Of a stretch of DNA of 14,257 bases, positions 6,687 through 14,257 are shown piece by piece. The position numbers and the translations under genes were made by a program. This DNA comes from JAAUUJ01 sp964392245 (lineage in GTDB: Bacteria > Cyanobacteriota > Cyanobacteriia > Thermostichales > Thermostichaceae). The notes below the pieces were generated by a model. It was not told the origin of the DNA and did not search any database. It worked only from the letters and a program-made list of their open reading frames with translations. Every line of letters begins with the position of its first letter. The first letter of the stretch is position 1. Location: the NCBI GenBank assembly GCA_964392245.1, contig CAYMOX010000081.1:1-14257 (forward strand). Direction: 5' to 3'.

Positions 6687-7559
6687 ATGGAAACTAACAC
6701 AGTTCAAGATCTTGTTCAAAGCGATCAGGGGCAGGAAAATGATATCCAGCCAGAGCTAGCTTCTAAAAGCACCGTCCCCCAAACAGATCTAGAGCAGCCG
6801 CCGATCAAGTTCCGAGAATCTTCAGAAGAAGAGATCCAAACCCTGCGCAAGGCTGTATCTGAGAGTGATCTATTCCAGCTATCGTTTTACTTTCTGGACT
6901 ATCTGCTGCGTTCTCAGACCGCCATCTTCGAGCAGATCTACAGACGACAGGCGTTGCCTCGCATCATTATTTCTATGGTGGTCTTGAGTGCGATTCTGTC
7001 TGCCATTTATGGCTTAACCATGGGGATCAATCACAGTTGGCTGCAGACGATCTCAGCGTCGATCAAGCTCCCTATCCTGTTTATGTTTACCGCTGTGATC
7101 TGTGTCCCATCTCTTTACACATTTAATGTGTTGCTGGGTCAGCAGTTCCGCTTTTTGCAAACAGTGGCTCTGATGATCATGACCCTGGGCACCACCACAA
7201 TTTTGCTTTCCAGCCTGGCTCCCCTCTCTTTCTTTTTTGGGATCACCACCCAGAACTACTACTTTCTCATGCTGATGCATGTGGCCATCTTTGGTCTCTG
7301 CGGCGTCTACGGTGTTCAGTACCTCTACCGCGGCTGTAGTTACATTGCCTACCGCATGGGGCAACCCCTGAACCAGACCCTGTTGCGTATCTGGATCTTG
7401 ATCTACGCGGTTGTGGGTATGCAGCTAGGGTGGCGGCTGCGCCCCTTTGTGGGCAGAGTAGGCAGTCCCTTTGAGATTTTGAGAGCAGAACAGGAGGGCA
7501 ACTTTTATCTTTCCGTCTGGCATTTGTTGCTCTCACTGCTCTTTGGACCCGCCACATAG
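6687..7559 (+). CDS. Conserved five-TM membrane protein of unknown function
   Basis: This 290-residue integral membrane protein starts with a soluble acidic N-terminus (1-60, rich in Gln, Glu and Ser), then an amphipathic segment (about 61-90). About five membrane segments follow (near 93-112, 126-146, 159-184, 192-214 and 234-252). Conserved-looking stretches are SIKLPILFMFTAVICVPSLY with FNVLLG, and near the C-terminus GWRLRPFVG and EGNFYLSVW. I recognise these as a family pattern seen in cyanobacteria and other bacteria, but I know no proven function. It is co-directional with the flotillin gene, 109 bases downstream, with a nested hairpin between. The ribosome binding site is weak (GGA at 6678-6680). 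Proximity suggests a membrane-domain role; that is inference only. Confidence 0.75.
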   Translation: METNTVQDLVQSDQGQENDIQPELASKSTVPQTDLEQPPIKFRESSEEEIQTLRKAVSESDLFQLSFYFLDYLLRSQTAIFEQIYRRQALPRIIISMVVLSAILSAIYGLTMGINHSWLQTISASIKLPILFMFTAVICVPSLYTFNVLLGQQFRFLQTVALMIMTLGTTTILLSSLAPLSFFFGITTQNYYFLMLMHVAIFGLCGVYGVQYLYRGCSYIAYRMGQPLNQTLLRIWILIYAVVGMQLGWRLRPFVGRVGSPFEILRAEQEGNFYLSVWHLLLSLLFGPAT

Positions 7560-7609
7560 GCCCCGTAGCCATTAACATTTCTTTATAGAGAGTGTTTGTG
7601 GTTCCCATC

Positions 7610-8815
7610 ATGACATCGACTCCCCTCACCTGGTCCGAGTTAGAAGCCCTCAGTCAATATCAAGTCGATCCGGTGCATGGACCCACCAATGCCCAGTCGA
7701 AGCTGCGATTATTTGGACAGAGTGAATCTGAGGTGCGGGTGACCCTGTATCGGGATAACCATGCCTGGTGCCCCTATTGTCAGAAGGTGTGGCTGTGGTT
7801 GGAAGAGAAGCAGATCCCCTACCGCATCGAGAAAGTCACCATGTTCTGCTACGGGGAGAAGGAGCGATGGTATAAACGCAAAGTGCCCTCGGGGATGCTG
7901 CCCGCTCTGGAACTGGATGGCCGCCTGATCACCGAGAGTGATGAGATTCTGCTGACCTTAGAGAAAGCGTTTGGGCCGCTGGGGTATGGTCTGCAGGAGC
8001 AAGAGGTGATGCCATTACGAAAACTGGAGCGGCTGTTATTCCGCGCCTGGTGTGGTTGGCTGTGCTATCCATCCCATTCTCCTGGCCAGGAGCAGAGCAA
8101 TCGGGATCAGTATGTGAATGTGGTGAACGTGGTGAACAATGCCCTGAGCCAGACTCCCGGCCCCTATTTTCTGGAAACCTTCAGCACAGCGGATGTGATC
8201 TTTACCCCGTTTCTGGAGCGGATGAATGCCAGCCTCTACTATTACAAAGGCTATTCCCTAAGAGAAGAGAATCCCCGCCTCCAAGATTGGTTTGCGGCCA
8301 TGGAAAGCCGATCCGCCTATCGCGGCACCCAGAGCGACGTTCACACCCATGTGCACGATCTGCCACCCCAGATGGGAGGATGCTATTCCAACCAGGATCC
8401 CCAAGCCCACCAAAATCAAAAAAGAGTGGATCAAGGTCCCTGGCAGAATTTACCCGACGCCATGTATCCAGAGCCAGAAACCTCCATACAGGAAGCGTTG
8501 CATCGGGTGATCAAGCACCGCAACACCATCATCAACGTGAACCCCGCCCCCAATCCCTTATTTGACACAGCTCTGCGTTGTGCCTTGACTCACCTGATCA
8601 CAGGTCAGGACTGCCCTCCCCCTCCACAGTCGGATAGTGCCCTTCGGTATCTGCGCGATCGGATTAGTGTGCCCCGCGACATGTCTGTCTATGCGGCACG
8701 GCGGTTGAAACAGGCTCTGGAGGAAACGGCAGCGTTAGTGGGTGACAGCCAGGGGCTTCCCATTCCTGTCAATCACCGTCGAGATCAAGATCCGGCCAAC
8801 TTTGCCCTCGTCTAG
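7610..8815 (+). CDS. Glutathione S-transferase family protein with C-terminal extension
   Basis: This GST-like protein has 401 residues from the ATG at 7610 (MTSTPLTWSELEAL). A GTG at 7592 would add six residues but has no well-spaced ribosome site. The N-terminal thioredoxin-fold domain (about 40-125) carries CPYC at 54-57, a glutaredoxin-type active site. It then has VPSGMLPAL with the family's cis-proline and TESDEIL for the glutathione gamma-glutamyl group. A helical GST C-terminal domain follows (about 125-250, with RLQDWFAAMESR). The last 120 or so residues (YPEPETSIQEAL onward) are an extra helical region beyond a typical 200-250-residue GST. The CPYC motif suggests thiol-disulfide or deglutathionylation activity rather than classical conjugation; this is inference. 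It ends 9 bases from the convergent gene with no visible terminator. Confidence 0.85.
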   Translation: MTSTPLTWSELEALSQYQVDPVHGPTNAQSKLRLFGQSESEVRVTLYRDNHAWCPYCQKVWLWLEEKQIPYRIEKVTMFCYGEKERWYKRKVPSGMLPALELDGRLITESDEILLTLEKAFGPLGYGLQEQEVMPLRKLERLLFRAWCGWLCYPSHSPGQEQSNRDQYVNVVNVVNNALSQTPGPYFLETFSTADVIFTPFLERMNASLYYYKGYSLREENPRLQDWFAAMESRSAYRGTQSDVHTHVHDLPPQMGGCYSNQDPQAHQNQKRVDQGPWQNLPDAMYPEPETSIQEALHRVIKHRNTIINVNPAPNPLFDTALRCALTHLITGQDCPPPPQSDSALRYLRDRISVPRDMSVYAARRLKQALEETAALVGDSQGLPIPVNHRRDQDPANFALV

Positions 8816-8824
8816 ATTTGAGGC

Positions 8825-11800
8825 CTATTGCCATTCCCCCTGATCCGCCTGCTGCGCCTGCAGCCATTGCAACAACCGCTCCCGCTGCGATTCCAACCCG
8901 ATAGCTAACCAGATCAGGCCCAACCCACTCACCAGCCCGATGCCCCAAAGGAGGAGAGGATAAATGCTGGCGAATAACCAGATCTGGCGTAAAAGGGCCA
9001 GGGCAAAAGTGACCAGCCCCACGTACAGATAGGCGCGCACCCGCAGCATTCCCCCCAACAACGTCAGAAGCATCCCCAGTCCCGCCACCCCCAACCCCGA
9101 CAGAAACGAGCTGTTGATCTCTATGAAGGCAGTCAAACAGAGCAACCCTGTAGCCGCCAGCCTTAGCCAGTGACGCTGTTCACGCGCCGAAGACGCCTTT
9201 AGCTGCGGATCCACCTGGGCAACATACAGAACGGCCAGGGTAAGTGGGAGAGCGTACCAGAAAACTTCATTCACTTCCCAGGCCTGCATTTGCCGCCACC
9301 CAGCCCACCCCAGCAGCAGGGCACTGAGATAACTGACCCGGATCATGCCCCAGGATTGTCCAACCCAGGCGTAGAACCCAGCGGCGAGGAGAAGACTGGA
9401 TCCGTAGACATCTGCAGCAGTCAAGACCACGGTCACCAGCGGTAACCCCACCGCCACATTTCGCCAGGGACGGGCGGGCCATCCCCACTGATCCCAGGGC
9501 AATATCCCCAGGATCCAGGCCAGAGCACTGGCAATTCCGCCCAACCAACCCAGACGCAGCCCAGGATCGGGAAGGAGGAGCACCGTCAGGTTCCAGCCCA
9601 TGGCCACTGCGATCAGCAAGCCCAGATACACCCAAATTTCAGCTTCCAGCTGACGCGAGTCTCGACCCTGCCCCCAGGCATAACTGGTGAACCCTGCACT
9701 GATCAGCAACCAGAGCCATTCTCCTGGGGTACTGCGATCTAACGGGATGGCAACCAGCAACAGGGAGGTACCCATCGCCATATGCACATGACTTAACACG
9801 GTCAATCTCTCCTGAGTCTGTCGGAGATAGGTGATCAAGGATCGGGGAAAACGCCGAAAAACCAGCATCATGACTCCACTGACCACCGCCAGCAGTGTGA
9901 TTCCGTCCCCCGTCACTCCACTTTCTGCCTGCATTAAGAGATAAATTACGCCTTCATAGGCCGCCAATGACACAACACAAATCCCCGCCAGGATCAGGGG
10001 TTCTCCGTTGGGGCGAGGCCGAGCCAGACTGATCCCCACCCCTGCCAAAATCAAACTGGCCAGCGCTGATTCTGCCTGCAATTGCTGGTGAAAAAGGATC
10101 CACCCCAACCCCGTAAACAGGAGAGGGATCAGGGTCCAGGTCAAGAGTTTGTTAAGTCTCCCTGGCTTCCGCCACCACAGGCTTAACGCTGTGCTCCCCA
10201 CGCCCAGGACTAGATTTCCCCAGGCCACAGGCAGCAACAGATCCGGCCAATCCAGGTAATAGAAGGATGCCACCAGCAGCAGTTCCGTAGCCCAGGCCAG
10301 CCCCAGGAGGGTGCGATTGCGAGGATCTCGCCAGTTGCGAAACCCCAGGGCCACGAACGTCAGACCTGTAGCCACCAGAATGGAGTCTGGTTCCCCACCG
10401 TTTCCCGCCATCTCGATCAGCAATACCAAACTGAGGCTAAAAAGAACCGAAACCCCTAGAAATACCCCCCAGATCTGTAAAGGGATGCGGTAAAGGGGAC
10501 CCAGGTATCCCCCAATTCGCTCGGCCCCAGCTTGCAGGAGATAGATCAATAACAGTTCCAGGGCCAGAGCTATGAGCAAAATATCCCGATCCAGACCTAG
10601 GTATTGCAAGCAAGCGGTCGTGATCAATAGTAGGCCCGCCCCAATTGTGGCCACCGCCAGCGCCGTCGTCCGTTCCTGCCGGGTATTAAAAAAGAGCAGC
10701 ACTGTGGCACTCCCCAATCCCAGCAGTCGAGGGAACTCAGAGGGAACCGTCAACACCTGTAAAGCCACAATCGCAACCGTGCTCAGGGTAAGAGCTGGAG
10801 AGCGGTGTTCAAAGCGCTGATCCGATCCCAGGGTTGTGAGCATGGCGGGAACCACCACCCAGATCCAGGCCCAGGGAGCCGCAAGATCTTCCCCCAAATA
10901 GCCCAGCAACACAACATAACTGATGCCAGCGAATCCCAGCCCGACCCACCAGAGACTGCGCCGCCAGAGCCGATGATCATCCCCAACCGCCAGCAGCCAA
11001 TGCCCCACATTGACCATCAGCAAAAGGACTGCCCAGCTGAGAAGAGAAAGATCCAGTTGCGCCAGTTCAATGGCCGTGAAACCTGCCCCCAGAAGCGACA
11101 CATGGATCAGGGTGATCAGCAGCTGGTTCGGGGAACGAAAACGGCAACAGTACGCCAGTGTGCTGGCACTCAGAAGCAGATTCATCAGCCGCATCCAGGG
11201 ATAGGGCAGACTGAGTAGAAATAAGCTCCCCCCCAATCCCAGAGCCAGACGATCCGCAGCAAGCCGGAGACGAGGGGATGAACACCACTGTCCCAACCCC
11301 AGGGTGATCCAGATAGAGGGGATTCCCACCACCCCCCAGACGGCCCAGAAAGTGAGATCTGCCCCCGCCCAGGTTTGTAGCCATTCCAGTCCTGTTTCTC
11401 TCCAGCTCAAAGGGATCGTGCGACTCAACAGCCAGATCCCCTGCAACCCCACTAGAAACACGGCAATCAGATCGGCTAACAACTGCTGCCGCTGCAACCT
11501 CTGTGCAAAGATGTGCAGGGCCAGGCCGCTGACCAGCAAGGCTTGCCAGGGAGTCAGAGAAACCGACAGGATCCAGCCCAGCAACAGACACCCCCAACCC
11601 AGGCCGTAACTCACTTGAGGGGGCAACGCAGGTCGGGGAAGTTGCAGCAGTAGCCATCCCCCTAACCCCGCCGCCAGACCCAACTCTGACCAGAGGATCT
11701 GTTCGCTGAAGCCAGCTCTGAGGAGCAGGATCAAACTGGAGTACAGCAGGATTTGAACCTCTGAGAAACCACCCATTGCAGGTGTTGTTTCCGTTGCCGA

Positions 11801-12832
11801 TGCTGGAGCCCGCTCACGCATCACCGTGATGACTGTGGTCCCAATCAGACCTAGATAGAGGGCCCAGAGTGCCGTTTCTAATTCCGTCCAACCCCAGTTC
11901 AGGTAAAGCAGACCAAGGGATGGGATCCAGATCCAACCGCGAATCTCAAGATGAACCAGCAATCGGATGTAGGCAAAGGAGAGGATCAGGGCCGCCCCCA
12001 CAGCAGTCCCCAGACCCCAGGCACTCTGCCACAACTGCAGCCCATCCATAGCCCAGAAATTCACAGGGATCAACAGCAAGGTGGCCAGTCGTAAAGCTTT
12101 CTGGGTTTGTAACAGTTGAGGTTGAAATGAGCGCAGACTCACCCCCCAGAACAAGAGGGTATAGCTACAGAGAACCAGATACTGCCCCGCAGGTGAAAAG
12201 TTCTGCCATTGAGTAAGGGCCAGCACTCCCGAGGCCAGGATCACCAGACCAAACCCCAGAATTAACAGCAGGCTCACCCCAAATTCACTTACCAGAGATT
12301 GCACCCTTTGCTGCCAGCTGATCTCCGGCGAGGGTGGCGGTGGAGAGGGCTCCTCTAGATCAGGAGGTGGAGCAACAGCATCCGCTGGGAGGACTCCTGA
12401 GACTGCAGGACGACTAAATCCTGGGATCAAGAACAGATCAATAAACTGGCCCACCCCCAACAGGCCAAGGGTGAGTAACCACAACAAACCTGTCCAGGTC
12501 CGCCCTGCGTTTAACCTGTGCAACCCGCAGATACCAATGAGTCCAAAACACCAGAGAAAATAGGAAGCCGCCAGTGAAGGACGTCGGACTGGAACCTGAG
12601 TTAGAGATGGGGCAGGAAGTTGATAGGTAGGAGGAAGATCAGCCTGGGTTACAGGCAGCTGACAGATCAGGCGAGTGGCACAGAGTAGCCGAAGGTCTCT
12701 TTCACTCAGAATTCCCAGTTGTTGCCAGTTCTCCAGGCCTTGCAGCAAAATAGATTCTGCCGATGTCAGATCGACAGGCACCAGAAGGATCGGCTCCTCC
12801 TGAGGAGAGGAAGAGGATGGTTGCTCGCCCAC
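8825..12832 (-). CDS. Giant polytopic membrane protein with N-terminal TM2 domain (DUF2157-like)
   Basis: This 1335-residue protein starts at GTG (12830-12832). The start is supported by AGGAG (12839-12843 on the plus strand) 6 bases upstream and an in-frame stop at 12848-12850. The soluble N-terminus (1-85) includes a segment (GLENWQQLGILSERDLRLL) like the amino end of DUF2157 proteins. A TM2 domain follows (about 86-140; FLWCFGLIGICGLHRLNAG, then GQFIDLFLIP), then a Pro/Glu linker (about 150-170). The rest to residue 1310 is an unbroken series of Leu/Ala/Gly/Trp-rich hydrophobic segments, many tens by eye, ending in a short charged tail. The segment after the linker resembles DUF2157/DUF2339 membrane regions. 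I see no catalytic motif, and the function is unknown. It is divergent from the DUF6544-like gene across 145 bases. Confidence 0.85.
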   Translation of the reverse strand: MGEQPSSSSPQEEPILLVPVDLTSAESILLQGLENWQQLGILSERDLRLLCATRLICQLPVTQADLPPTYQLPAPSLTQVPVRRPSLAASYFLWCFGLIGICGLHRLNAGRTWTGLLWLLTLGLLGVGQFIDLFLIPGFSRPAVSGVLPADAVAPPPDLEEPSPPPPSPEISWQQRVQSLVSEFGVSLLLILGFGLVILASGVLALTQWQNFSPAGQYLVLCSYTLLFWGVSLRSFQPQLLQTQKALRLATLLLIPVNFWAMDGLQLWQSAWGLGTAVGAALILSFAYIRLLVHLEIRGWIWIPSLGLLYLNWGWTELETALWALYLGLIGTTVITVMRERAPASATETTPAMGGFSEVQILLYSSLILLLRAGFSEQILWSELGLAAGLGGWLLLQLPRPALPPQVSYGLGWGCLLLGWILSVSLTPWQALLVSGLALHIFAQRLQRQQLLADLIAVFLVGLQGIWLLSRTIPLSWRETGLEWLQTWAGADLTFWAVWGVVGIPSIWITLGLGQWCSSPRLRLAADRLALGLGGSLFLLSLPYPWMRLMNLLLSASTLAYCCRFRSPNQLLITLIHVSLLGAGFTAIELAQLDLSLLSWAVLLLMVNVGHWLLAVGDDHRLWRRSLWWVGLGFAGISYVVLLGYLGEDLAAPWAWIWVVVPAMLTTLGSDQRFEHRSPALTLSTVAIVALQVLTVPSEFPRLLGLGSATVLLFFNTRQERTTALAVATIGAGLLLITTACLQYLGLDRDILLIALALELLLIYLLQAGAERIGGYLGPLYRIPLQIWGVFLGVSVLFSLSLVLLIEMAGNGGEPDSILVATGLTFVALGFRNWRDPRNRTLLGLAWATELLLVASFYYLDWPDLLLPVAWGNLVLGVGSTALSLWWRKPGRLNKLLTWTLIPLLFTGLGWILFHQQLQAESALASLILAGVGISLARPRPNGEPLILAGICVVSLAAYEGVIYLLMQAESGVTGDGITLLAVVSGVMMLVFRRFPRSLITYLRQTQERLTVLSHVHMAMGTSLLLVAIPLDRSTPGEWLWLLISAGFTSYAWGQGRDSRQLEAEIWVYLGLLIAVAMGWNLTVLLLPDPGLRLGWLGGIASALAWILGILPWDQWGWPARPWRNVAVGLPLVTVVLTAADVYGSSLLLAAGFYAWVGQSWGMIRVSYLSALLLGWAGWRQMQAWEVNEVFWYALPLTLAVLYVAQVDPQLKASSAREQRHWLRLAATGLLCLTAFIEINSSFLSGLGVAGLGMLLTLLGGMLRVRAYLYVGLVTFALALLRQIWLFASIYPLLLWGIGLVSGLGLIWLAIGLESQRERLLQWLQAQQADQGEWQ

Positions 12833-12925
12833 TCTTTGCTCCTGCCGCTAACGCACACATCACTACAGCCATCCTACTCACCAATGCCAATCGGTTCCTC
12901 CTTTGATATTGCCCTGGGCCTGAGG

Positions 12926-12948
12926 AGCTCGGAATTCCCCACCGAGCT
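12926..12948. repeat. 7-bp inverted repeat in the divergent spacer
   Basis: AGCTCGG (12926-12932) and CCGAGCT (12942-12948) are perfect complements with a 9-base loop, in the 145-base spacer between the giant membrane protein gene (minus) and the DUF6544-like gene (plus). No T-run follows on either strand, so a terminator is unlikely. An operator or a 5'-UTR hairpin is possible. I could not place a convincing -35/-10 pair in the spacer for either gene. Confidence 0.4.
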
Positions 12949-12977
12949 GTTAAAACACTAGCTGGAGTCCCTCGATC

Positions 12978-13745
12978 GTGAAGAGTTCTGAGCCAGAGAA
13001 ATCAACTCATTCTCAGCTCGATCATCTCTGGGATCTGGCTGCTTCACCCTCAGAAAAGTCAGTTTGTGCGGGAGACTTTGCTGGGCAACCCGCTCCGCTT
13101 CAGACCTACCTCCGGCACAGCATCGCTCCAGGCACGCCTCTAGCCCAGGCCGTCCGACTCCAGATGCAAGGACAGATCAAGCTAGGGCGCTGGTATCCTT
13201 TTCAGGCCGAAGAAGTGATCGTCTGGGATCAGGGCATGATCTGGCAGGCTTCCGTCCGCTGGCATGGTTTACCTATTCGGGGGGCGGATCGGTTGCTTCA
13301 AGGAATCGGTAGTCAGGACTGGAAGTTCCTGGGTCTCATCCCAGTGGTGAAGGCGTCTGGTGAGGAGATTACCCGCTCCACCGTGGGTCGGGTGCAGGCA
13401 GAATCGATCTGGTTGCCCTCGATCCTGGCACAGCAGGCGGACTGGACGATTGCCGATCCTGACCATTTGCTAACTCAGATCACCTGGCAGGGACAGAGCA
13501 CCTCGCTTCATCTCACTATCGATACTTCGGGACGACTCCAATGCCTCCAGCTCAATCGTTGGGGTACTCCTGAGGGAAAGGAGTTTCAGGAAGCTGCTTT
13601 TGGCGGGGTTGTGGAAGCAGAGGGCACCTTTTCGGGGTACACCATTCCCACCCACCTGCGCATTGGCTGGTACCCTGACTCAGATCGCTTTGCTACCGAG
13701 GGAGAATTTTTGCGAGTGCAGATCACAGACGCCATCTATCGCTAG
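12978..13745 (+). CDS. DUF6544-like protein of unknown function
   Basis: This 255-residue protein begins at GTG (12978); an in-frame TAA at 12951 rules out an upstream start, and GGAG at 12963-12966 is a somewhat distant ribosome site. The pattern from about residue 44 matches what I know as DUF6544: YLRHSIAPGTPLAQAVRLQM, QIKLGRWYPFQAEEV, RGADRLLQGIG, LGLIPVVKASG and IWLPSIL. The domain fills most of the protein and the length is usual. No signal peptide or membrane segment is obvious, and the biochemical role of the family is not established. It is divergent from the giant membrane protein gene. A small gene lies 58 bases downstream, possibly in the same transcript. Confidence 0.78.
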   Translation: MKSSEPEKSTHSQLDHLWDLAASPSEKSVCAGDFAGQPAPLQTYLRHSIAPGTPLAQAVRLQMQGQIKLGRWYPFQAEEVIVWDQGMIWQASVRWHGLPIRGADRLLQGIGSQDWKFLGLIPVVKASGEEITRSTVGRVQAESIWLPSILAQQADWTIADPDHLLTQITWQGQSTSLHLTIDTSGRLQCLQLNRWGTPEGKEFQEAAFGGVVEAEGTFSGYTIPTHLRIGWYPDSDRFATEGEFLRVQITDAIYR

Positions 13746-13803
13746 ATAATCACCCTCCCCAGTACCCCAGTCCGTTGACTGCTATTCTCAAGGGGATCGC
13801 TTC

Positions 13804-14145
13804 GTGCTTCCTTCAGGACGGATCCAGGTTATGTCCCAACTTGCTCAGGGATTGAAGTCTTTAAAGCAGCTGATCCTCAAGCTGGAAGATATGTCCATTC
13901 TCCATCCCGTCAACAGTGTGGACTCGATCATGGAAGCGCTCGAACTGGCCTCTCTGTTTGAGATGTATGAGTCTACAGCCTCATCACTGCTGTTACAGAC
14001 TTCCGCCAATCTGCTGGAACGAGTCAAGCAATTTGAATTGAGTGAAGAAGAACTGGAAAATCTGAAACAACATTTGATCAGCATAGGATTCACTGAGGAT
14101 GAGATCACAGAGATCCTGGATCTGGAGGCAGCAGATGAAGAGTAG
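13804..14145 (+). CDS. Small acidic helical protein of unknown function
   Basis: I do not recognise this protein. It has 113 residues from GTG (13804), where AGGGGA (13791-13796) is a good ribosome site at spacing 7. It has 104 residues from the ATG at 13831 (MSQLAQGLKSLKQL), which has only weaker purine runs upstream. The composition suggests an all-helical, Leu/Glu/Ser-rich protein with a strongly acidic C-terminus (LDLEAADEE); there is no cysteine, signal peptide or membrane segment. The C-terminal half (LSEEELENLKQHLISIGFTE) resembles a short helix-turn-helix or EF-like helical pair, but I see no canonical calcium-binding loop. It follows the DUF6544-like gene by 58 bases. Its stop codon overlaps the end of a minus-strand DUF5615 relic. 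Confidence 0.65.
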   Translation: MLPSGRIQVMSQLAQGLKSLKQLILKLEDMSILHPVNSVDSIMEALELASLFEMYESTASSLLLQTSANLLERVKQFELSEEELENLKQHLISIGFTEDEITEILDLEAADEE

Positions 14146-14206
14146 CTTTTGCAGCCTCAAAGATTTCCGGATCTTCTGCATCTCGCAGCCCAATATCACG
14201 TAAAGC
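14144..14206 (-). pseudogene. Relic of a DUF5615 PIN-like (toxin-type) gene
   Basis: The minus strand reads 21 residues beginning ALRDIGLRDAEDPEIFEAAK. This matches the conserved middle of cyanobacterial DUF5615 PIN-like proteins, where ALRDLGLRDA..EIF.AAR precedes the VVMTKD strand. The N-terminal strand and first acidic residue are missing: in this frame the sequence meets a TGA at 14213-14215 just outside the match. The downstream TKD motif is also missing: after AAKA the reading runs into the antisense of the neighbouring gene and soon stops. It is therefore a fragment, not a gene. DUF5615 genes usually pair with DUF433 antitoxins; none is visible here. Confidence 0.6.
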
Positions 14207-14257
14207 TAGTGGTCAGTCAATAAAAGGATGACAAGTAAAAAGAGTAAGATGAAGTCA
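14207..14257. other. AT-rich right-edge sequence that ends the DUF5615 relic
   Basis: Homology to DUF5615 stops abruptly at about 14206. The remaining 51 bases are AT-rich and match nothing I know. They contain a purine-rich tract and an ATG at 14249 that could begin a gene leaving the window. An insertion-sequence end is possible, but no inverted-repeat partner can be seen within the window. Confidence 0.25.

Noticed and set aside
8050..8565. A 171-codon plus-strand frame inside the GST gene
   Set aside because: Out of frame with a well-supported GST; its composition (Pro, Ser, Arg, Cys-rich) is typical of a shadow frame.
8813..8827. A shared bidirectional terminator between the convergent genes
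   Set aside because: The gap is only 9 bases and no hairpin or T-run is visible there.
11067..11657. A 196-codon minus-strand frame inside the giant membrane protein gene
   Set aside because: It overlaps fully with a clearly coding frame and has no domain or ribosome site; a shadow of GC-rich hydrophobic codons.
13746..13803. TTGACT at 13774-13779 as a promoter for the small acidic gene
   Set aside because: No -10-like sequence at acceptable spacing before the start.

Overview
The window looks like chromosomal DNA from a cyanobacterium. This is an inference from gene content: a soluble multi-PAS histidine kinase with a LOV-like module, a YqiJ/flotillin pair, a roughly 400-residue GST-like protein with a CPYC motif, a very large TM2-bearing membrane protein, and a relic of a DUF5615 PIN-like gene of the kind common in cyanobacteria. 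I found no rRNA, tRNA, CRISPR array or complete insertion sequence. The palindrome GCGATCGC (HIP1), typical of many cyanobacteria, was not seen, but GATC alone is very frequent.

Layout, left to right. Bases 1-3332 hold a long PAS/LOV sensor histidine kinase whose 5' end is broken or missing. A GNAT acetyltransferase follows 21 bases downstream, probably in the same operon. Bases 3333-3755 are an AT-rich gap with no gene. Bases 3756-8815 hold four co-directional genes: a YqiJ/NfeD-like OB-fold membrane protein, a flotillin (YqiK-like SPFH protein), a conserved five-TM membrane protein of unknown function, and a GST-like enzyme. A well-formed nested stem-loop sits between the flotillin and the five-TM gene. 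Bases 8825-12832, on the minus strand and convergent with the GST gene, encode a 1335-residue polytopic protein with an N-terminal TM2 domain. A 145-base divergent spacer leads to a DUF6544-like gene (12978-13745) and a small acidic helical protein (13804-14145). The right edge holds a 21-codon minus-strand relic of a DUF5615 gene, cut off by AT-rich sequence of unknown origin.

How the genes may work together. The YqiJ-like protein and the flotillin are an established pair that forms membrane microdomain scaffolds, and the next gene also encodes a membrane protein. The kinase has the residue pattern of a flavin-binding LOV photosensor, so blue-light or redox sensing is a reasonable hypothesis, although its truncated 5' end leaves open whether it is expressed. 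The other genes have no firm pathway assignment. Nothing here is a clearly new defence or biosynthetic system. The items most worth a second look are the broken LOV kinase, the nested hairpin, the DUF5615 relic at the right edge and the GATC enrichment.
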